Source: Erythrobacter sp. QSSC1-22B (GTDB lineage Bacteria > Pseudomonadota > Alphaproteobacteria > Sphingomonadales > Sphingomonadaceae). From it: 64,000 nucleotides of DNA. The notes under the pieces were generated by a model. That model had not been told where the DNA came from, did not search any database, and worked only from the letters and a program-made list of their open reading frames with translations. Of the stretch, positions 21,058-30,602 are shown piece by piece; the stretch's first letter is position 1, and every line of letters begins with the position of its first letter. A program made the translations under genes and the position numbers. Where the stretch lies: contig NZ_LZRP01000001.1 in the NCBI RefSeq assembly GCF_001678665.1, positions 124,001-188,000 on the forward strand, in the 5' to 3' direction.

Positions 21058-21744
21058 CTATCGGCCCAGGATGCCAAGCCGCATTGCGAGCAGCGCGCTG
21101 CCGCGATCGCCGAACAGCGGCCCTTGGCCGCGCCGCAGAACACGGTCGCCGAGACCTCCGAGGATCGCCAACGGGCGCAAAGCGCTAGGCAGACGGCTCC
21201 GATAGGGCTGGAATCGGGATGCGACGGCGCGCAGTCTTTCGCGCTCGACCAGGTCCGTCAATCGGGGGAGGCAGTCCCCGAATGCGTAGAGACTGCCCGC
21301 GTTGTGTGCCGCCGCCGGATATCCTGCCTGCCCTGTGAGGCGACCGGCTGCGGCGAAGGCAGCGCCCTTCCCCTCGGCAAACCGCTGAAAGGCGGTTTCG
21401 CTCAGCGGCGCATCGCCGAGCAGTTCCTCCCAGCCATCGACCAGCGCTACCAGCGCCGTCTCCTCGCCATGCCAGTGGAGACCGATCGCATCGAGCACCG
21501 GATCGCCTTCGGGCCGCAGCCCGCGCGCTTCGCCCAGCCGGTCGCGCCACCACGCCAGCCGCATCTGCGCGAGCATCGGCTCGCGCACCGTGGCAAGGAT
21601 CCGGGCAAGCCGGTCGTCGAGCAGAAGCAGCGGCAGCAGCACATCCCGCACGTTACCCCTCGACCAAGCCAGGGCGATGCGACCGACAAGCGGCAGCTCG
21701 CCGCTCGTCGCTTCCGCGCCTGCGGGCAAGCTTTCCTTAACCAT
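21058..21744 (-). CDS. Squalene/phytoene synthase-fold protein, probably non-catalytic
   Basis: A 228-residue all-helical protein. The segment EPMLAQMRLAWWRDRLGEA is the hallmark of the squalene/phytoene synthase superfamily branch that includes the complex I assembly factor NDUFAF6. The two aspartate-rich DxxxD motifs that bind diphosphate in true synthases are not present in their usual positions; the only DxxxD (DPVLD) aligns with a non-catalytic loop. An assembly or structural role is therefore more likely than terpenoid synthesis. The ATG at 21744 follows AAGGAAAGG and is preferred over the in-frame start at 21825, which would overlap the divergent gene. Confidence 0.7.
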   Translation of the reverse strand: MVKESLPAGAEATSGELPLVGRIALAWSRGNVRDVLLPLLLLDDRLARILATVREPMLAQMRLAWWRDRLGEARGLRPEGDPVLDAIGLHWHGEETALVALVDGWEELLGDAPLSETAFQRFAEGKGAAFAAAGRLTGQAGYPAAAHNAGSLYAFGDCLPRLTDLVERERLRAVASRFQPYRSRLPSALRPLAILGGLGDRVLRRGQGPLFGDRGSALLAMRLGILGR

Positions 21745-21804
21745 ACCTATCGACCTTTCCTTGAGGCTGATCACCCTATGCACGGGACAAACTAGGGGAC
21801 AATC

Positions 21805-23427
21805 GTGATGCGCGGATTCCGACATACCTCACAGGGACCAGCCAAACTTGCGTCGCGCCGAGGCTTTCTGGCCGGGTTGCGCGAAGATGTGTCGGGCAAT
21901 GTCTTCATGCTCTCCGCTGCAGCCTTGCTTCCGCTTCTGGCGATGATCGGCAGCGCGCTCGACATGAGCATCGTATACATGGCGCGGGGTCGGCTCCAGA
22001 ACGCATGCGACTCGGGCGTTCTGGCCGGCCGCCAACTGATGGCCGGTACCGCGTTCGGCACCGCTGTCGAAGCCGAGGCGGATCGCTTTTTCAACTTCAA
22101 CTTTCCCGACGGTGCGAACGGCGCCTCCAACATCGAATTCGCTGTCGTCCAGAACAACGACGACGAAGCCGAATTGCTCGGCGAAGCCAGCGCCACGATT
22201 CCCACTATCCTCATGAAGATTTTCGGGTATCGTACGACCGACATTTCGGTGACCTGCGATGCTAAGAAGGATTTCGGGCACAACGACATCGTGCTGGTCC
22301 TGGACGTAACCGGGTCGATGGCACAGAAAGCCTCGGGTGGCGGCGGTCCGAAAATCGATCGCCTGAGAATGGGCGCGCGAGGCATATACGTAGCACTGGC
22401 CGATGTCCCCAACACCACCACACGCTATGGCATCGTGCCCTATTCGCATACCGTCAATGTCGCGCGCTCGTTGTCCAACAACGATTTCCTGCGCGATCAA
22501 AGCTATGCCGGTAATTGGGCCTACACGTATTGCGATAGCAACGGCTACCAGATCTGGAACTGTCAGAATTTGACGGCTGACAACCGCCCCAACAGCGGTC
22601 TTTCGAACAGCAATACAAAATACACGTATAACGTGGCCGAGCAGCGCAGCGGTTCGCGGACCGTCAATGTTCGAAATTCCACTTGGGCGACGAGCAATAA
22701 CGTCGAGTCCAGCCTCACCGCGTTTCGCACTAGCGGAAATGGTTGCATCGAGGAGCGCGCTTCGATCGGCAGTTCGACCAGCCCTATCCGCATCCAAAAC
22801 ACGGTCACTCGCGACGACGTCGATCTCCGGTCGACCAGCAGCACCGATACCGCCCGCCAGTTCGGCCGTTACGATCCCGGCGTGCAGCGGGGACAGTCAC
22901 AGGTCGGGTGTCCTTCAGAAGCACAAGCGCTTCGGACTTATGCCAGCGAGTCCGCTTTCCAGACTGCTATCAACACATCGACTGCAAACGTCACCGGCGG
23001 CACCTATCACGATGTCGGCATGTTATGGGGCACGCGGTTCATCTCCTCAACCGGCTTCTTCACCGCGAACAACCCCAGTGAGATCGACAACGTGCCTGTC
23101 AACAAACACATCGTTTTTATGACCGACGGCCTGCTGGACACTGGCAACAGGCTCTATTCAGCGCATGGTATCGAAGACTACCAGGATAGAACGCGCGGCG
23201 CCGGATCTCAGGACGATCAGCACATTGCGCGGTTCGCGGCCACCTGCGACGTGGCCAGGTCGATGGGTATCACCATTTGGGTAATCGCCCTCGACGTCGG
23301 CGCCACCGACGACATAGAACCATGCGCATCCAGCCCGAACCATTTCTTCATCTCCGATGGCAGTGATCTCGAGGAAGTCTTTGCGCGAATCGGTCAGGGT
23401 ATCGGCCGGCTGAGGCTGACCCAATGA
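21805..23427 (+). CDS. TadG-like pilus-associated protein with von Willebrand A domain
   Basis: A 540-residue protein. After a short basic start, residues about 29-53 form the TadE/TadG-type membrane helix preceded by GNVFMLSAAALLPLLAMIG. The outer part has a vWA domain beginning IVLVLDVTGSM, a MIDAS-like motif, and later IVFMTDGLLD, with a Ser/Asn/Thr-rich insert in between. TadG-like proteins act with Tad/Flp pili, in the envelope. The start is GTG directly followed by ATG, with AGGGGA upstream. It leads a three-gene run with overlapping or touching ends; no tadA, rcpA or flp gene is in view. Confidence 0.85.
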   Translation: MMRGFRHTSQGPAKLASRRGFLAGLREDVSGNVFMLSAAALLPLLAMIGSALDMSIVYMARGRLQNACDSGVLAGRQLMAGTAFGTAVEAEADRFFNFNFPDGANGASNIEFAVVQNNDDEAELLGEASATIPTILMKIFGYRTTDISVTCDAKKDFGHNDIVLVLDVTGSMAQKASGGGGPKIDRLRMGARGIYVALADVPNTTTRYGIVPYSHTVNVARSLSNNDFLRDQSYAGNWAYTYCDSNGYQIWNCQNLTADNRPNSGLSNSNTKYTYNVAEQRSGSRTVNVRNSTWATSNNVESSLTAFRTSGNGCIEERASIGSSTSPIRIQNTVTRDDVDLRSTSSTDTARQFGRYDPGVQRGQSQVGCPSEAQALRTYASESAFQTAINTSTANVTGGTYHDVGMLWGTRFISSTGFFTANNPSEIDNVPVNKHIVFMTDGLLDTGNRLYSAHGIEDYQDRTRGAGSQDDQHIARFAATCDVARSMGITIWVIALDVGATDDIEPCASSPNHFFISDGSDLEEVFARIGQGIGRLRLTQ

Positions 23428-24041
23428 TGGGCGCGCGCAACTTTCTTCGGCGGGTCGGCCGGGACGAGGAAGGCGTGACGATCGTCGAATTCGCGATCCT
23501 TCTGCTGCCCTTCTTGATCATCGTGATGGGCGGGCTGGAGCTAGGCTACAAAAGCTATGTCCGCGCCATTGCGCAGGGGGCGATGAGCGACGCGGCACGT
23601 CGTGCCAGCGTGCAGAGCCCTACCTTCAACGCCAGCGGCGATGCGTTGGAGGAGCGGATCGAAAATTCCATCGCCGCGCAGCTTGATACGGTGGCGATTG
23701 ACGGCGACTACGACATTTCGCAGCGACGCTATTTCGACTTTTCGGACGTCGGCAACCCCGAACGGATCATGCGAGACAACAATGGGAACGGTCAGTATGA
23801 TGCGAGCGACAACGACTGTTTCGAGGACTTCAACCAGAACGGAGATTTCGATCTCGACGCCGGGAGTGCGGGCATCGCGGGAGCCAGCGACGTTGTGTTC
23901 TACGAGGTGATGGTCGAACTGCCGCGGTTGTTCCCCTTCGCATTTCTAGGCCAGGACATTCACCGGCTCACGCTGCAGACGGCGATCCGCAACCAGCCTT
24001 ACGCGAACCAGCCCACCCCTCCCACCCTGTGCGGGGTGTGA
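23424..24041 (+). CDS. TadE-family pseudopilin
   Basis: A 205-residue protein with the TadE signature EEGVTIVEFAILLLPFLII: a short positive leader, a conserved glutamate at the fifth position after the predicted processing glycine, and one hydrophobic helix. The outer domain has Asp/Asn-rich stretches (NGNGQYDASDND and FNQNGDFDLD) that look like calcium loops. Its ATG overlaps the stop of the TadG-like gene (ATGA). Confidence 0.88.
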   Translation: MMGARNFLRRVGRDEEGVTIVEFAILLLPFLIIVMGGLELGYKSYVRAIAQGAMSDAARRASVQSPTFNASGDALEERIENSIAAQLDTVAIDGDYDISQRRYFDFSDVGNPERIMRDNNGNGQYDASDNDCFEDFNQNGDFDLDAGSAGIAGASDVVFYEVMVELPRLFPFAFLGQDIHRLTLQTAIRNQPYANQPTPPTLCGV

Positions 24042-24042
24042 C

Positions 24043-24678
24043 GTGATCGCGCCTCGCCCCCTCCCCCGGATCGCGCGCAATACGAGCGGTGTCGCGATGA
24101 TCGAATTCGCCTTTGCGGCACCGCTCCTATTGACGCTGATCCTTGGCGGGGTCGAAGTCGCGAATTATGCCCTCGCTCATCTGCGCGTCAGCGAGATCGC
24201 CGTGACCGTCGCCGACAACGCCGGTCGGGTCCCTACCGGGATAGACGAATCGAACATCTACGAGGTCTTCGACGGGGCCGCGACAGTGGGCGAATCGATC
24301 GATTTCGAGGCGAATGGCCGGGTCATCCTGTCCTCGCTCGAGCACAACGGTCTGACCGGCAGCAACGAAGGCCAGGTGATCAACTGGCAGCGCTGCTGGG
24401 GGTCGCTTGACCAGCAGTCGCTCTATGGCATCGAGAACTTCGGGGAGACCAACGCCGCTTTGGAAGACGGGATGGGGGCCGCCGGCAATCAAATAACCTC
24501 CATAGAGGGAACCGCGGTGATGTTCGCCGAGGTCGTCTACGACTATCAGCCGCTGCTTCAGTTCGGTATCTTCGAACCCGATCAGATACGCTACGAAAGT
24601 GCCTTCAACGTCCGCGGGCGGGTCGCCAACAATCTCACCAACGCCAATTCACTCGCTCGGATGGTATGCGGGAGCTGA
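24043..24678 (+). CDS. TadE-family pseudopilin, second copy
   Basis: A 211-residue TadE-like protein with NTSGVAMIEFAFAAPLLLTLI at the N-terminus, again a pseudopilin leader with the invariant glutamate and a single membrane helix. It starts at GTG one base after the preceding stop. Together the three genes resemble the minor-pilin end of a Tad locus, or a reduced orphan set. It converges on pdhB with a 27-base gap that shows no hairpin. Confidence 0.86.
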   Translation: MIAPRPLPRIARNTSGVAMIEFAFAAPLLLTLILGGVEVANYALAHLRVSEIAVTVADNAGRVPTGIDESNIYEVFDGAATVGESIDFEANGRVILSSLEHNGLTGSNEGQVINWQRCWGSLDQQSLYGIENFGETNAALEDGMGAAGNQITSIEGTAVMFAEVVYDYQPLLQFGIFEPDQIRYESAFNVRGRVANNLTNANSLARMVCGS

Positions 24679-24705
24679 GCGCAGCTCGCCCCCGCCGACC
24701 GGTGC

Positions 24706-26091
24706 TCACTCCACGTAGCAGACCTTCTTGACCGCCGCGACGATGCGCGGTGCGTCGATCAGCGCCAGCTTCTCGAGATTGGCCGCATAGGGCAGCGGCA
24801 CATCCTCGTTGCAGACCCGCAGCACGGGCGCGTCGAGGTGGTCGAAGCCTTCTTCCATGCACAGCGCGATCACCTCGGACGAGATCGAGCAGGTTGGCCA
24901 GCCCTCCTCGGCGATGACCAGCCGGTTGGTCTTGGCGAGGCTTTCGAGGATGGTGTCGCGATCGAGCGGGCGCAGCGTGCGTAGGTCGATCACCTCGGCC
25001 TCGATGCCCTCCTCGGCGAGCTTCTCAGCCGCCTCGAGCGAATAGCCGACGCCGATCGAATAGCTGACGATGGTCACATCCGAACCCTCTCGGACGATCC
25101 GCGCCTTGCCGATCGGCAGGACATGGTCGTCGAGCTCGGGGAGTTCGAAGGTCTTGCCGTAGACCAGCTCGTTCTCGAGGAAAACCACCGGGTCCTCGCA
25201 GCGGATCGCCGCCTTGAGCAGTCCCTTGGCGTCCGCGCTGTCGTAGGGTGCGATCACTATCAGGCCAGGGACACTGGCGTACCAAGGGCCGTAGTTCTGG
25301 CTGTGCTGTGCGCCGACCCGGCTGGCGGCGCCATTGGGTCCGCGGAAAACCACCGGGCAGCGCATCTGGCCGCCAGACATGTAATTGGTCTTGGCCGCCG
25401 AATTCACGATGTGGTCGATCGCCTGCATCGCGAAGTTGAAGGTCATGAACTCGACGATCGGGCGCAGGCCGCCCATGGCCGCACCTGTGCCGATGCCGGC
25501 AAAGCCGTATTCGGTGATCGGCGTGTCGATCACGCGCTTGGGACCGAATTCGTCGAGCAGGCCCTGGGTGACCTTGTAGGCACCCTGATACTGCGCAACC
25601 TCCTCGCCCATCACGAACACGCGCTCGTCCCGGCGCATTTCCTCGGCCATCGCATCGCGAAGCGCTTCGCGAACTGACACAGTGGCCATGTTGGTGCCAT
25701 GCGGAATGTCGGGATCGGATTTGGGCTTCGACTTCGGCTTCTCGGGAGTGATCGAGGCGTCTTCATCCTTGCGGCCGACATCCTTGCCCTCGCCCGCGAC
25801 ATCGTCCGCGGGAGACTCTGCAGGTGCCTCGATATCGGAGGCGTCCTCGCCCTCGCCCGCCAGCATGGCGATGACCGTTCCGACCGGGACATTTTCGGTG
25901 CCCTCGGCAATGAGGATCTTCCCAAGCGTGCCCTCGTCGATGGCCTCGAATTCCATCGTTGCCTTGTCGGTTTCGATCTCGGCGATGATATCGCCGGGCT
26001 GGATCGCATCACCTTCCTGCTTGAGCCATTTGGCAAGCGTGCCCTCCTCCATCGTCGGCGACAGCGCGGGCATCTTGAGTTCGATAGCCAT
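24706..26091 (-). CDS. pdhB: Pyruvate dehydrogenase E1 beta subunit with N-terminal lipoyl domain
   Basis: A 461-residue protein. Residues 1-78 are a lipoyl domain with the lipoyl-lysine K43 in ETDKATMEF, then an Ala/Glu/Lys-rich linker, then the transketolase-like E1-beta domain from about 130 ([26 protein letters not shown] is its start region) with GRTH-like substrate loops. With PdhA it decarboxylates pyruvate. A lipoylated E1-beta is a known alphaproteobacterial arrangement. It starts 3 bases after the pdhA stop. Confidence 0.96.
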   Translation of the reverse strand: MAIELKMPALSPTMEEGTLAKWLKQEGDAIQPGDIIAEIETDKATMEFEAIDEGTLGKILIAEGTENVPVGTVIAMLAGEGEDASDIEAPAESPADDVAGEGKDVGRKDEDASITPEKPKSKPKSDPDIPHGTNMATVSVREALRDAMAEEMRRDERVFVMGEEVAQYQGAYKVTQGLLDEFGPKRVIDTPITEYGFAGIGTGAAMGGLRPIVEFMTFNFAMQAIDHIVNSAAKTNYMSGGQMRCPVVFRGPNGAASRVGAQHSQNYGPWYASVPGLIVIAPYDSADAKGLLKAAIRCEDPVVFLENELVYGKTFELPELDDHVLPIGKARIVREGSDVTIVSYSIGVGYSLEAAEKLAEEGIEAEVIDLRTLRPLDRDTILESLAKTNRLVIAEEGWPTCSISSEVIALCMEEGFDHLDAPVLRVCNEDVPLPYAANLEKLALIDAPRIVAAVKKVCYVE

Positions 26092-26094
26092 CGC

Positions 26095-27207
26095 TCAGTA
26101 CTCCCCCACCAGAACATCGGTGTAGAGTTCCGCCGGCTCGGGCTCGGGCGAATTCTCGGCAAAGTCCGCAGCTTCGGAAACGGTGTTGCGGATGGCCTTG
26201 TCGATCGCTTTCAAATCTTCCTCGGTCTTGCCGTTGTCGAGCAGGACCTTCTTCATCGCCTCGATCGGGTCCTTGGTGTCGCGGAAATCCTGCACCTCCT
26301 CGCGGGTCCGGTATTTTGCCGGATCGGACATGGAGTGGCCGCGATAGCGATACGTGTTGCATTCGATCAGCACTGGGCCCTTCCCATCGCGGACATGCTT
26401 GAAAGCAACTTCCGCGGCAGCGCGCACTTCGAGCACGTCCATGCCGTTGACGAACATGCCCGGGATACGGAACGCGGTGCCGCGGCGATAGAAATCGGTC
26501 TCGGCGCTGGAACGGCCGACCGCGGTGCCCATGGCATATTGGTTATTCTCGACCACGAAAACGATCGGCAGTTTCCACAGCGAGGCCATGTTCATGGTTT
26601 CGTAAACCTGACCCTGATTGGCCGCACCATCGCCGAAATAGGCGAGGCACAGCCCGCCATCGTCATTGTATTGATGCGCAAGCGCCAAGCCGCCCCCCAG
26701 CGCCACCTGCGCGCCGACGATGCCGTGCCCGCCGTAGAATTTGTGCTCGGTGCTGAACATGTGCATCGAGCCGCCCTTGCCCTTGGAAATACCCGCCTGG
26801 CGCCCGGTGAGCTCGGCCATGATGACCTTGGGATCGATCCCGTAGGCAAGCATGTGGCCATGATCGCGATAGCCGGTGATCACGCTGTCGCGATCGTTGT
26901 CGAGCGCGGACTGCAGCCCGATGGCGACGGCTTCCTGGCCGATATAGAGGTGGCAGAAACCACCGATAAGCCCGAGCCCGTAAAGCTGGCCGGCGCGCTC
27001 CTCGAAGCGGCGGATCAGCAGCATCTGCTCGTAGAAGGCGAGCATTTGCTCCGGGCTGGCATCGTAGCGCTTCTGCTTCTCGTGCTCGTCCTGCAGGCTG
27101 TGCAGCGCGAATTCGTCGGGCGACTCGCTCCGCTTCTTCGGGTCGCTTTTCGCGGATTTCGTCGCGCTGGCGGGGGTCTTGGCCAAGTCCGGTGTCCCTT
27201 CGATCAT
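26095..27207 (-). CDS. pdhA: Pyruvate dehydrogenase E1 alpha subunit
   Basis: A 370-residue thiamine-diphosphate enzyme subunit with the TPP motif GDGAANQGQVYE running to VENNQYAMGT, the substrate-site GHMLAYG and the phosphorylation-loop-like YRYRGHSMSDPA. The first 35 residues are a Lys/Ser/Ala-rich extension. It forms the E1 heterotetramer with PdhB and is first of the two coupled genes. The E2 gene is not in view. Confidence 0.97.
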   Translation of the reverse strand: MIEGTPDLAKTPASATKSAKSDPKKRSESPDEFALHSLQDEHEKQKRYDASPEQMLAFYEQMLLIRRFEERAGQLYGLGLIGGFCHLYIGQEAVAIGLQSALDNDRDSVITGYRDHGHMLAYGIDPKVIMAELTGRQAGISKGKGGSMHMFSTEHKFYGGHGIVGAQVALGGGLALAHQYNDDGGLCLAYFGDGAANQGQVYETMNMASLWKLPIVFVVENNQYAMGTAVGRSSAETDFYRRGTAFRIPGMFVNGMDVLEVRAAAEVAFKHVRDGKGPVLIECNTYRYRGHSMSDPAKYRTREEVQDFRDTKDPIEAMKKVLLDNGKTEEDLKAIDKAIRNTVSEAADFAENSPEPEPAELYTDVLVGEY

Positions 27208-27336
27208 TCTGGTCCCGTCGATCGCCCCGGAGCTGTGCTCGATCCCGGGGCCGGGTCGCGTGGCCTATAGGCGCAAGCTCGTAGCGCGCGCAACGGGGCG
27301 CGGCGGCTATGGGTGCGAAACCGTAACGTCAGTGGG

Positions 27337-27663
27337 TTAGCGCACGCCCTCATCGTCGAGGCGGATTACCACCTCGTCGGGATGAACGACGTTGAGCTGG
27401 CTGCGGAGCAATTCGCCGACCATGTCGGGATCGGCGCTGTCCGGATCTAGCAGAGCGACGCGATTGCGCAGCGCATCGCGCTCCGTGGTCAGCGCCGCGA
27501 GGTGTTCCTGGCGCTGGTCGAGCAGCCGCAGGTTCTCACTCCAGGAAAGCAGTCCGGATGGACCGGCGATCGCCAGGCCGCCCATCACCAGCAGAACGCC
27601 CAGAGCCAGCGACTGAACGCCGCGTTCTTTGCGAATGCCGTATTTGTCACCTGCGCGCTTCAT
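27337..27663 (-). CDS. ftsB: Septum formation initiator FtsB/DivIC family
   Basis: A 108-residue bitopic protein: short basic cytoplasmic start, a membrane helix at about residues 18-37, then a heptad-patterned coiled coil (NLRLLDQRQEHLAALTTERD) and a short C-terminal tail. This is the FtsB architecture of the FtsQBL divisome complex. It lies upstream of pdhA in the same direction, as in many alphaproteobacteria, with a 129-base gap that holds no gene. Confidence 0.85.
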   Translation of the reverse strand: MKRAGDKYGIRKERGVQSLALGVLLVMGGLAIAGPSGLLSWSENLRLLDQRQEHLAALTTERDALRNRVALLDPDSADPDMVGELLRSQLNVVHPDEVVIRLDDEGVR

Positions 27664-27781
27664 AGATGACCAGAATCACACTTGGCCTGAGGGCGCAAGC
27701 GCAAAAGGGAATTCATGTGCAGGCAGGAGCGTCGCCGGGATGGGCAAATGGAGCCCTGGCGCTCTCTTGGTGGCAGCGACC

Positions 27782-27822
27782 TTGACATCGCAAACGATGT
27801 CATGTAGTTACCAATGAAACTA
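27782..27822 (+). promoter_or_regulatory. Predicted hppD promoter with two operator-like inverted repeats
   Basis: TTGACA (27782-27787) and TAGTTA (27805-27810) are spaced by 17 bases, a good housekeeping-type match. The inverted repeat GACATCG-CAAA-CGATGTC (27784-27801) covers the -35 and spacer. A second, TAGTT-N8-AACTA (27805-27822), covers the -10. Such placement suggests repression of tyrosine catabolism by one or two regulators; the regulator gene is not in the window. Confidence 0.5.
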
Positions 27823-27846
27823 ATATCACAATCAGGAGGACAGCCC

Positions 27847-28959
27847 ATGCCCGATCTCTTCGAAAACCCCATCGGCCTCGACGGCTTCGAATTCGTCGAG
27901 TTCTGTGCGCCGGAGAAGGGCCAGCTCGAGCCTGTTTTCGAAGCCATGGGTTTTGCCTGGGTCGCCTCGCACCGCTCCAAGGACGTCGATCTGTGGCGCC
28001 AGGGCTCGATCAATCTGATCGCCAATTACGAACCGCGTTCGGCGGCGTGGTATTTCGCGCGTGAACATGGCGCTGCGGCCTGCGGAATGGGTTTCCGGGT
28101 GAAGAACGCTGCCAAGGCCTATGCCGAACTGCTCGAGCGCGGTGCCGAACCGGTTACTGTCGAGACAGGCCCGATGGAACTGCGCATCCCCGCGATCCGC
28201 GGCATCGGCGGAGCGATCATCTATCTCATCGATCGCTACGCGGACGAGACCGGCCACGGCTTGTCGATCTACGACATCGATTTCGAATATGTCGAAGGCG
28301 TCGATCGCAATCCCGAGGGCGCCGGCTTCAACGTCATCGATCACCTCACCCACAACGTCTACAACGGGCGGATGGCGTATTGGGCCAATTATTACGAGAC
28401 GCTGTTCAACTTCCGCGAGATCCGCTTCTTCGACATCAAGGGCGAATACACTGGCCTCACCTCGCAGGCGCTGACCGCGCCCGATGGCAAGATCCGCATC
28501 CCGCTCAACGAGGAAGGCGAAGGCGGCAAGGGCCAGATCGAGGAGTTCCTCAAGCAGTTCAACGGCGAAGGGATCCAGCACATCGCGCTCATCTGCGACG
28601 ATCTCGTCGCCGCATGGGACCGGCTGAAAGACTTCGGCGTCCCCTTCATGACCGCCCCGCCCGAGACCTATTACGAGATGCTCGCCGAGCGGCTGCCCGA
28701 CCATGGCGAGGATGTCCAAGCGCTCAAGATGCGCGGCATCCTGCTCGACGGCACCACCGAAGGCGGCACTCCGCGGTTGCTGCTGCAGATCTTTGCCGAG
28801 GCGCAGGTCGGGCCGGTGTTCTTCGAGTTCATCCAGCGCAAGGGCGACGATGGCTTCGGCGAGGGCAATTTCAAGGCGCTGTTCGAGAGTATGGAACGCG
28901 ACCAGATCAAGCGCGGTGCGCTTAAGCTCGAGGACCGCGAAACAGAACCAGCGGAGTAA
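27847..28959 (+). CDS. hppD: 4-hydroxyphenylpyruvate dioxygenase
   Basis: A 370-residue Fe(II) dioxygenase converting 4-hydroxyphenylpyruvate to homogentisate in tyrosine breakdown. It has two VOC-type halves, with iron ligands visible as His in VIDHLTHNV, His in IQHIALI and Glu in FFEFIQRKG near the C-terminus. The ATG at 27847 has AGGAGG nine bases upstream and is preferred over an in-frame ATG at 27814, which lies inside the operator region. A VOC protein gene follows after 48 bases. Confidence 0.96.
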   Translation: MPDLFENPIGLDGFEFVEFCAPEKGQLEPVFEAMGFAWVASHRSKDVDLWRQGSINLIANYEPRSAAWYFAREHGAAACGMGFRVKNAAKAYAELLERGAEPVTVETGPMELRIPAIRGIGGAIIYLIDRYADETGHGLSIYDIDFEYVEGVDRNPEGAGFNVIDHLTHNVYNGRMAYWANYYETLFNFREIRFFDIKGEYTGLTSQALTAPDGKIRIPLNEEGEGGKGQIEEFLKQFNGEGIQHIALICDDLVAAWDRLKDFGVPFMTAPPETYYEMLAERLPDHGEDVQALKMRGILLDGTTEGGTPRLLLQIFAEAQVGPVFFEFIQRKGDDGFGEGNFKALFESMERDQIKRGALKLEDRETEPAE

Positions 28960-29007
28960 GCTGCCACCAGCATCGCTTCCCGCCCCCCATTACGAACGGA
29001 ACCGGCC

Positions 29008-29580
29008 ATGACCGAACACAGCTCCCACCCCATCCGCCTCGGCGGCGTCCACCACGCGGCCTATCGCTGCAAGGACGCCAAGGAGACCGTCGAATGGTAC
29101 GAAAAGGTGCTCGGCATGGACTACACCAGCGCCTTTTCCGAGGACCACGTCCCCTCGACCGGCGAATATGACCCCTACATGCATGTCTTCCTGGACGCGG
29201 GTAACGACAACATTCTCGCCTTCTTCGAACTGCCCAAGCAGAAGGATATGGGGCGCGACGAGAATACCCCAGCGTGGGTCCAGCATCTGGCCTTCCGGGT
29301 GCACAGCGAGGACGAACTGCTCGCGGCCAAGGCGCATGTCGAGAGCCTCGGCATCGACGTGCTCGGCCCCACGCATCACGGCATCTTCAAATCGATCTAT
29401 TTCTTCGATCCCAACGGCCACCGCGTCGAGCTGGCGACCGATATCGGCACCGACGAACAATATGCCGAACTGAAGCGCGTTGCCATGCCGATGCTCGAGG
29501 AATGGAGCGAGACCAAGACCGCGCCGCAGCATGCCGCCTGGCTTCACGAGATCGCCCGCTCGGAGCACACCAAGGGCTGA
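29008..29580 (+). CDS. VOC-family (glyoxalase/dioxygenase fold) protein
   Basis: A 190-residue single VOC-module protein with metal-ligand candidates His in GGVHHAAYRC, His in VQHLAFRV and Glu in FFDPNGHRVELA. Its position straight after hppD in the same direction suggests a role in aromatic amino acid breakdown, but the reaction cannot be read from sequence; extradiol dioxygenase, isomerase and glyoxalase activities all share this fold. Confidence 0.85.
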   Translation: MTEHSSHPIRLGGVHHAAYRCKDAKETVEWYEKVLGMDYTSAFSEDHVPSTGEYDPYMHVFLDAGNDNILAFFELPKQKDMGRDENTPAWVQHLAFRVHSEDELLAAKAHVESLGIDVLGPTHHGIFKSIYFFDPNGHRVELATDIGTDEQYAELKRVAMPMLEEWSETKTAPQHAAWLHEIARSEHTKG

Positions 29581-29662
29581 GCCACATGCGCATCGGCTGA
29601 GACCGAGCGGTTCGGAACATCCCCCGGCGCTCCTCGTTGGCCCCGAAAGGGAGGCTCTCGTC

Positions 29663-30532
29663 TTGAATTATATCGCTACGCTGCGCGATCAGGTGCAGGC
29701 CATGGCGACCGGCTTCGTTGCCGCGCTGCCCAGCATCGCGATCGCGTTGATCGTTCTGGTCATCACCTGGATCGTCGCGCGTTTTGCGGTGAAGATCGCC
29801 GACATGCTGGTGGGTCGGACCGAAATCCGCCCCAACCTCAAGGCCCTGACCGATACAGTGGTCAAGCTGGCAATATGGCTGATCGGGATCATGATCGCCG
29901 CCATCGTCGTGATGCCCGGTCTGACCCCCGCCGCGCTGTTCACCGGGCTCGGTATCGGTGCGGTCGCGATCGGTTTTGCGTTTCAGGACATCTTCGAGAA
30001 TTTCCTAGCGGGCGTGCTGATCATGCTGCGCGAGAAGATGCGGATCGGCGACATCATTGAATGTGAGGGCATCACCGGCAAGGTCGAGAAGATCACGCTG
30101 CGCGAAACCCATGTTCGCCGCCTCTCGGGCGAGCTGACCATCGTCCCCAATTCGATGATCTTCAAGAACCCGGTCGAGATCCTGACCGACGAGATCAAAC
30201 GCCGCCACGAGGTCGTGGTCGGCGTTTCATACGACACCAATCTCGACCATGCCGCCGATGTTATTCGCCGCTCGGTGGAGTCGGTCGATGGGCTCGAACC
30301 GGACCGCGGGGTCGATATCTTCGCGCAGGAATTCAACTCCAGTTCGGTCGACTTCCTCGTCCGCTGGTGGGCCGGTTCCACGCCCCGCGCCGGCTGGGAG
30401 AGCAAGGACAAGGTCGTTCGCGCAATCAAGGCGGGCCTCGACGCGGCGGAGATCGAAATCCCCTTCCCCTATGTGACGCATACCTTCAAGGAGCGGGTCC
30501 CGCTGAGCCAGAGTACCGACAGCGCGGACTGA
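29663..30532 (+). CDS. Small-conductance mechanosensitive channel (MscS family)
   Basis: A 289-residue membrane protein with three hydrophobic segments (about residues 17-40, 60-80 and 90-110). The pore-lining third helix and beta domain read GIGAVAIGFAFQDIFENFLAG and then MLREKMRIGDIIE, the MscS signature. It opens under membrane tension to release solutes. The TTG start at 29663 has GGGAGG nine bases upstream and begins right before the first helix; a longer frame from 29480 overlaps the previous gene. Confidence 0.9.
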   Translation: MNYIATLRDQVQAMATGFVAALPSIAIALIVLVITWIVARFAVKIADMLVGRTEIRPNLKALTDTVVKLAIWLIGIMIAAIVVMPGLTPAALFTGLGIGAVAIGFAFQDIFENFLAGVLIMLREKMRIGDIIECEGITGKVEKITLRETHVRRLSGELTIVPNSMIFKNPVEILTDEIKRRHEVVVGVSYDTNLDHAADVIRRSVESVDGLEPDRGVDIFAQEFNSSSVDFLVRWWAGSTPRAGWESKDKVVRAIKAGLDAAEIEIPFPYVTHTFKERVPLSQSTDSAD

Positions 30533-30602
30533 CGGGCCCAGGCTCGTGGTCCATGGAAGGAAAATCGATGGCCGTGTTCTGTGACCTAGCGGGCCGGATT
30601 GC

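Noticed and set aside
25699-27270. A 523-codon plus-strand open frame over pdhB and pdhA
   Set aside because: Antisense to the pyruvate dehydrogenase genes and spans their junction; no motif.
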